Source: SAR116 cluster bacterium AG-337-N21 (GTDB taxonomy: Bacteria; Pseudomonadota; Alphaproteobacteria; Puniceispirillales; Marisalimonadaceae). Taken from it: a stretch of DNA of 64,000 bases. A program made the translations under genes and the position numbers. The notes below the pieces were generated by a model. It did not search any database and was not told the origin of the DNA. It saw nothing but the letters and a program-made list of their open reading frames with translations. Positions 61,001 to 64,000 of the stretch are shown one piece after another. Every line of letters begins with the position of its first letter. Position 1 is the first letter of the stretch. The stretch spans positions 124,001-188,000 of the forward strand of contig QBZZ01000001.1 of the NCBI GenBank assembly GCA_003282145.1, in the 5' to 3' direction.

Positions 61001-62507
61001 GTTTATCTATTTTTTTCTGTTTTTTTTTAACTCTTTTACTACCTAGCTTACTTAAAACTCTTCTAGATCCGTCACTGTAACTCTCTTTATTTAAAATAAG
61101 TGCTAATTTAAATTTGGCTTGTTTGATGGCATCTAAATGATCAACAATTGGCCTAGGGTAATGTTTACCAATCAGACAACAAGTTTTTTTTTGGGTATTT
61201 AAGTCCATTTTCCAAGGCTCATGTATATAAGTATCTTGAACGTTGGCAAGTTCAGGGACCCATTTTTTTATGAATTTTCCTCTAGGATCATGATCAGTTG
61301 ATTGTTTTAGTGGGTTGTAAATTCTTAAAGAATTAATCCCAGTCACCCCAGACTGCATTTGTAATTGGCTGTAATGAATACCTGGCTCATAATCTGTAAA
61401 TTTTTGAGCCAAGTGGTATCCAGTTTTTCTCCAATCAAGCCAAAGGTCATAACTTGCAAAACTTACAAGCATAGCTCTCATTCTAAAAGTTATCCAACCA
61501 TTATAATTTAGACTTCTCATACAAGCATCAATAAATGGATAACCTGTGAGACCTTTTTTCCATGCATTATAAAAATCTATATTAAAATTATTTTCTCTGA
61601 TACCTTCATAATATGGGTGCATACATTTAAATTCTATTGATGGTTGAGTTTCTAGTTTTTGTATGAAATGGCATCTCCAAGACAAACGTGAAATAACCGC
61701 AGTCAGATTTTTATTCCAAATTTTTTTTTCACTTTCTGATAAAGATTCTTTTTTTGTTTTTATTAGTTTCAATATTTCTTTTGAGGAAATAGTCCCCCAA
61801 GTCAAATGAGGTGAAAGTCGGGTACAAGTTTGTTCAGAGACACCTGGTTTAGAAATGTTATATGTATAATTTTTACCTCTAACAGCTAAAAAACTATCCA
61901 ATATTTTTATTGCTTCGCTTCGCCCTCCTTTTTGAACAATTCCTGAATGATTATTTTTAAAAATAGGATCATTCTTGAAGGGTATTTTCCCTTCTTCTAT
62001 TTTTATAGTAGGAGTTAAATTAGTAGGAGTAGAAATCAGCTCTTCTTTCATCCTTAAATTTCTTATTTTTGACCATCCTGTTCGATTTTTCAAACATCTC
62101 ACAACACCGTTTGAAGGAAATTCATGAAATAATATATTTTTATTATGGCACCAATTTTGTATTCCAATGTCTCTATCATAAGTCCATTTATTACCTGTTT
62201 CTTCATGGGATAATATTGATTGGATATTATACTGAAGTGATAAACCTTCGAATACATCTTTAACAGCACCAATCCTAACAACCAAAGTTTGGCCTAAATT
62301 CTTTAAATCCTTTCTCAATTCTTTAAGACTATCATGAATAAAGCTCCAATGTCTTGTACTTGAAAATGGTTGTTTCCAGTAATCTGTTTCAACTATATAA
62401 ATGGGTAATGTTGAGATTGAATTGAGTGAAGCTTCAAATAAAGGTCCATGGTCTGTTATTCTTAAATCCCTCTTAAACCATACAATCTGAATGTTATTTT
62501 TTAGCAT
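60984..62507 (-). CDS. Cryptochrome/photolyase family DNA repair protein
   Basis: A 507-residue photolyase-type flavoprotein. The N-terminal antenna domain has VWFKRDLRITDHGPL near residue 8. The FAD-binding domain has RLSWRCHFIQKLE near 270, PFIDACMRSLNYNGWITFRMRAM (outlined) near 330, and LAQKFTDYEPGIHYSQLQMQSGV with DHDPRGKFIKKWVP. It uses blue light to split pyrimidine dimers or (6-4) products. The class is uncertain. It overlaps the TIGR03643 gene by 14 bases, and is the last gene of a three-gene operon. Confidence 0.9.
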   Translation of the reverse strand: MLKNNIQIVWFKRDLRITDHGPLFEASLNSISTLPIYIVETDYWKQPFSSTRHWSFIHDSLKELRKDLKNLGQTLVVRIGAVKDVFEGLSLQYNIQSILSHEETGNKWTYDRDIGIQNWCHNKNILFHEFPSNGVVRCLKNRTGWSKIRNLRMKEELISTPTNLTPTIKIEEGKIPFKNDPIFKNNHSGIVQKGGRSEAIKILDSFLAVRGKNYTYNISKPGVSEQTCTRLSPHLTWGTISSKEILKLIKTKKESLSESEKKIWNKNLTAVISRLSWRCHFIQKLETQPSIEFKCMHPYYEGIRENNFNIDFYNAWKKGLTGYPFIDACMRSLNYNGWITFRMRAMLVSFASYDLWLDWRKTGYHLAQKFTDYEPGIHYSQLQMQSGVTGINSLRIYNPLKQSTDHDPRGKFIKKWVPELANVQDTYIHEPWKMDLNTQKKTCCLIGKHYPRPIVDHLDAIKQAKFKLALILNKESYSDGSRRVLSKLGSKRVKKKQKKIDKQLKLI

Positions 62508-62700
62508 GTTTAGCTTTTCGACCGTAAACTCTTTCTCTCCAAACCTTAAAGCTTGTTTTTTTTAAATTAGAACGCATTATTTTAATGACATCTTTTTCGG
62601 GAATACCCGTCTGAGCTTTAATTGAATCAAAGCTTGTCTTATCGCACCAAGCCATTTCTATTACGCTATCAACGTTGAAGTTTTTCTTAATTATTTTCAA
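62494..62700 (-). CDS. TIGR03643/DUF2805-family small protein
   Basis: A 68-residue protein with the family pattern VIEMAWCDKTSFDSIKAQTGIPEKDVIKIMR and a C-terminal RVYGRKAKHAKK. The HTH-like middle (TSFDSIKAQTGIPEKDVIKI) suggests nucleic-acid contact. It starts at TTG and overlaps both neighbours: the DUF2256 gene by 14 bases and the photolyase gene by 14 bases. In other bacteria this family sits with photolyase/cryptochrome genes. The function is unknown. Confidence 0.88.
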   Translation of the reverse strand: MKIIKKNFNVDSVIEMAWCDKTSFDSIKAQTGIPEKDVIKIMRSNLKKTSFKVWRERVYGRKAKHAKK

Positions 62701-62839
62701 TTTTTCTTACCTTAATTTTTTTACATTTTTTACTGCAATATTTCACTTCATTCCAAACTTTTTCCCATTTTTTTCTCCACGTAAATGGTCTTTCACAAAT
62801 AATACATATTTTTGAAGGAAGATTTTGCTTTTTAATCAT
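62687..62839 (-). CDS. DUF2256 zinc-ribbon microprotein upstream of the photolyase operon
   Basis: A 50-residue gene with a frame from ATG at 62839 to TAA at 62687-62689. The protein has C-x2-C (Cys12, Cys15, in KICIICERPFTWRKKW) and C-x3-C (Cys35, Cys39, in VKYCSKKCKK), with the family hallmark PFTWRKKW between. DUF2256 proteins are very often encoded next to photolyases. It overlaps TIGR03643 by 14 bases and starts three bases before the end of the PaaI-type gene. The metal-binding cysteines point to a zinc ribbon. Function unknown. Confidence 0.85.
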   Translation of the reverse strand: MIKKQNLPSKICIICERPFTWRKKWEKVWNEVKYCSKKCKKIKVRKIENN

Positions 62840-62842
62840 TAT

Positions 62843-63280
62843 CTAATTTTTTTCATTTTTATTAATATCTGAAGTTTTAGTTAAAACTGCAGTATGTAGT
62901 CCTGAGGCTGCTATCTTTCCAGTAGATGATATAAGCCTACCCTCAACTGACACTATTTGCCTACCTATTTTGATTATTTTAGCTGTTCCTATAACTTTTC
63001 CTAATAATAAAGGTCTATGGAAAGAAATATGTATATCTGTTGAACTGGGTAAATATTCATCTTTGGTAAATATGTTAACACTTATTGATGTAATTTCATC
63101 TATTGCGCTAGCTATCATACCGCCTTGTACAGTCTTAAATGGATTTAAACATTCTTCAGAAAACTCAAGTTCATATTTATATATTTCACCTATTAAACCT
63201 AAAAACTTTGTTTTTAAAAAATGATGTGTACCTCCAGAATGAGCCCGTTTCATGGATTTCTCTAGGTTTTTGTCAGTCAT
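62843..63280 (-). CDS. PaaI-type hotdog thioesterase (second)
   Basis: A 145-residue hotdog protein. The FKTVQGGMIASAIDEITS segment holds the conserved glycine-rich turn and aspartate of PaaI-like thioesterases, followed by TDIHISFHRPLLLG. It would hydrolyse an acyl-CoA or acyl thioester. GGA lies nine bases before the ATG. It ends three bases before the DUF2256 start, so it may be the first gene of the same minus-strand transcript. Sequence differs from the thioesterase at 27 kb. Confidence 0.82.
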   Translation of the reverse strand: MTDKNLEKSMKRAHSGGTHHFLKTKFLGLIGEIYKYELEFSEECLNPFKTVQGGMIASAIDEITSISVNIFTKDEYLPSSTDIHISFHRPLLLGKVIGTAKIIKIGRQIVSVEGRLISSTGKIAASGLHTAVLTKTSDINKNEKN

Positions 63281-63367
63281 TCATTATTCCTTTTTTGTAG
63301 AATTTATATAAGAAATGATTATTTTAAAAAAAGTATGTATTCTAATTTTATATCAAAAGGAGTTTTT

Positions 63368-63658
63368 ATGCCCAAAGGTTATTTTTTAAGTGCACATCGT
63401 TCACCAGCAAACCCTGAAAAAAGACAAGCTTACTTAGAGCTAGCAGGGCCTGCAATGATTAATGCTGGAGGTAAAATGCTGGCTAGTACCAGCACAGTAG
63501 ATGCACATGAAAATGGAGTTGTAGAGCAGACAGTTTTAGTTGAATTTGAAAGTCTTGAAAAAGCAAAAGCTGCCTATAGAAGTGATAGTTATCAAGCTGC
63601 TTTAAAAGCGCTTGATGGAGGAGCAGACAGAGATATCAGAATTTTTGAAGGTAAATAA
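63368..63658 (+). CDS. DUF1330-family protein
   Basis: About 96 residues. The KGYFLSAHRSPANPEKRQAYLELAGPAMINAGGKMLA start (outlined), then VLVEFESLEKAKAAYRSDSYQAAL and RDIRIFEG are the DUF1330 pattern, a ferredoxin-like dimeric fold. The ATG at 63368 has AAAGGAG nine bases before it and is preferred to the upstream start at 63335. DUF1330 proteins are small, of unknown function, and sometimes bind small ligands. Single gene. Confidence 0.88.
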   Translation: MPKGYFLSAHRSPANPEKRQAYLELAGPAMINAGGKMLASTSTVDAHENGVVEQTVLVEFESLEKAKAAYRSDSYQAALKALDGGADRDIRIFEGK

Positions 63659-63678
63659 GATTATAATTGACCTAGTGA

Positions 63679-64000
63679 TTATTTTTGGTTTGACATTCTA
63701 TCATAGGTTTTAAATAAAGACTGGTTCCCATTTTTACCTTCGTTATGTGCTCTCGCTTCGAGATATAACGCTAATACCAAAGACAACCCTGGAAGTGGTA
63801 CTCCACTCTCAAATGCAGCTTCACTAGCCAATTTTAAATCTTTTAGCTGTAAATCTATTCTGAAACCAGCATGTTCATTTTTATTTATGACATCATTACC
63901 TAGATTTTCTAGCATCCATGAATTAGCAGAACTTCCTATTAGAGTTTCCTTTAAAAGTTTTAAATCTCCTCCCATCGATTTACATAAAGCGAAGGCTTCA
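63679..64000 (-). CDS. NAD(P)-dependent oxidoreductase C-terminal part (3-hydroxyisobutyrate dehydrogenase family), cut at window edge
   Basis: The frame is open to the right edge, and its C-terminal 107 or so residues are seen. The part resembles the helical C-terminal domain of beta-hydroxyacid dehydrogenases: GFRIDLQLKDLKLASEAA and GVPLPGLSLVLALYLEAR match the conserved GF-x-x-x-L-x-x-KD-x-x-LA stretch. The N-terminal cofactor domain is outside the window. A second, complete member of the family is at 614. The substrate is unknown. Confidence 0.85.
   Translation of the reverse strand, partial: EAFALCKSMGGDLKLLKETLIGSSANSWMLENLGNDVINKNEHAGFRIDLQLKDLKLASEAAFESGVPLPGLSLVLALYLEARAHNEGKNGNQSLFKTYDRMSNQK

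Noticed and set aside
1-64000. CRISPR arrays, insertion sequences, phage genes, rRNA and tRNA
   Set aside because: No repeat-spacer pattern, transposase, integrase, terminal inverted repeats or RNA gene signature was found on either strand.

Overview
The window is strongly AT-rich and gene-dense, with very short intergenic gaps (none above 300 bases lacks a gene). TRAP and TTT (tripartite tricarboxylate) transporters, CaiB/BaiF CoA-transferases, MmgE/PrpD proteins, glutathione-dependent formaldehyde oxidation and SCO/pseudoazurin-type copper proteins together suggest a free-living, probably marine, aerobic alphaproteobacterium with a streamlined genome. That placement is inference from gene content; there is no rRNA or tRNA here to confirm it.

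Layout. 1-8.0 kb: partial glutathione S-transferase, 3-hydroxyisobutyrate-dehydrogenase-type oxidoreductase, flavin monooxygenase, 2-oxopentenoate hydratase-type enzyme, two small-molecule exporters and a ThDP-dependent decarboxylase/synthase. 7.6-15.1 kb: SCP2-like protein, alpha/beta hydrolase, SDR, RidA, AzlCD pair, acyl-CoA dehydrogenase, MmgE/PrpD protein and amidase. 15.1-24.3 kb: a minus-strand block with a complete TRAP transporter (dctP-Q-M) beside two CaiB CoA-transferases, two MaoC-fold hydratases, a CitE-type lyase and an MmgE/PrpD protein. This is the best candidate for a coherent under-described pathway: import of a dicarboxylate, CoA activation, hydration and C-C cleavage, resembling itaconate/mesaconate/citramalyl-CoA chemistry. 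24.4-31.4 kb: possible tautomerase, two crotonases, a PcaB-like lyase, thioesterase, FrmA/FrmB and a third CaiB protein. 32.0-38.5 kb: plus-strand operon of an enolase-superfamily enzyme, a TauD-type dioxygenase, a TTT transporter and another MmgE/PrpD protein. 39.7-45 kb: Baeyer-Villiger monooxygenase, then pobA-pcaH-pcaG (4-hydroxybenzoate to ring-cleaved protocatechuate) with a cyclic-nucleotide-binding protein. 45-53 kb: purine salvage, alcohol dehydrogenase, DapA-like lyase, CsaA, bactofilin, SCO, ModA and MOSC proteins. 53-58 kb: secreted or outer-membrane pair (inverse-autotransporter barrel plus secreted partner), pseudoazurin-like protein and an AtuA/DUF4387 pair. 58-64 kb: HTH protein with a degenerate MT-A70 domain, MazG-like protein, second AzlCD pair, endonuclease III, and a photolyase operon with TIGR03643 and a 50-residue DUF2256 zinc-ribbon gene.

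The genes work together mainly as import systems feeding CoA-ester and oxygenase catabolism. CoA activation appears to rely on CoA-transferases, since no AMP-forming acyl-CoA ligase is visible. Almost no transcription factors are present: one HTH protein and one cNMP-binding protein lacking a DNA-binding domain. Possible post-transcriptional control is seen as hairpins just after the two substrate-binding-protein genes (dctP, tctC), where they would lower expression of the downstream permeases. Several starts were moved to internal codons with clear Shine-Dalgarno sequences, many of them TTG.
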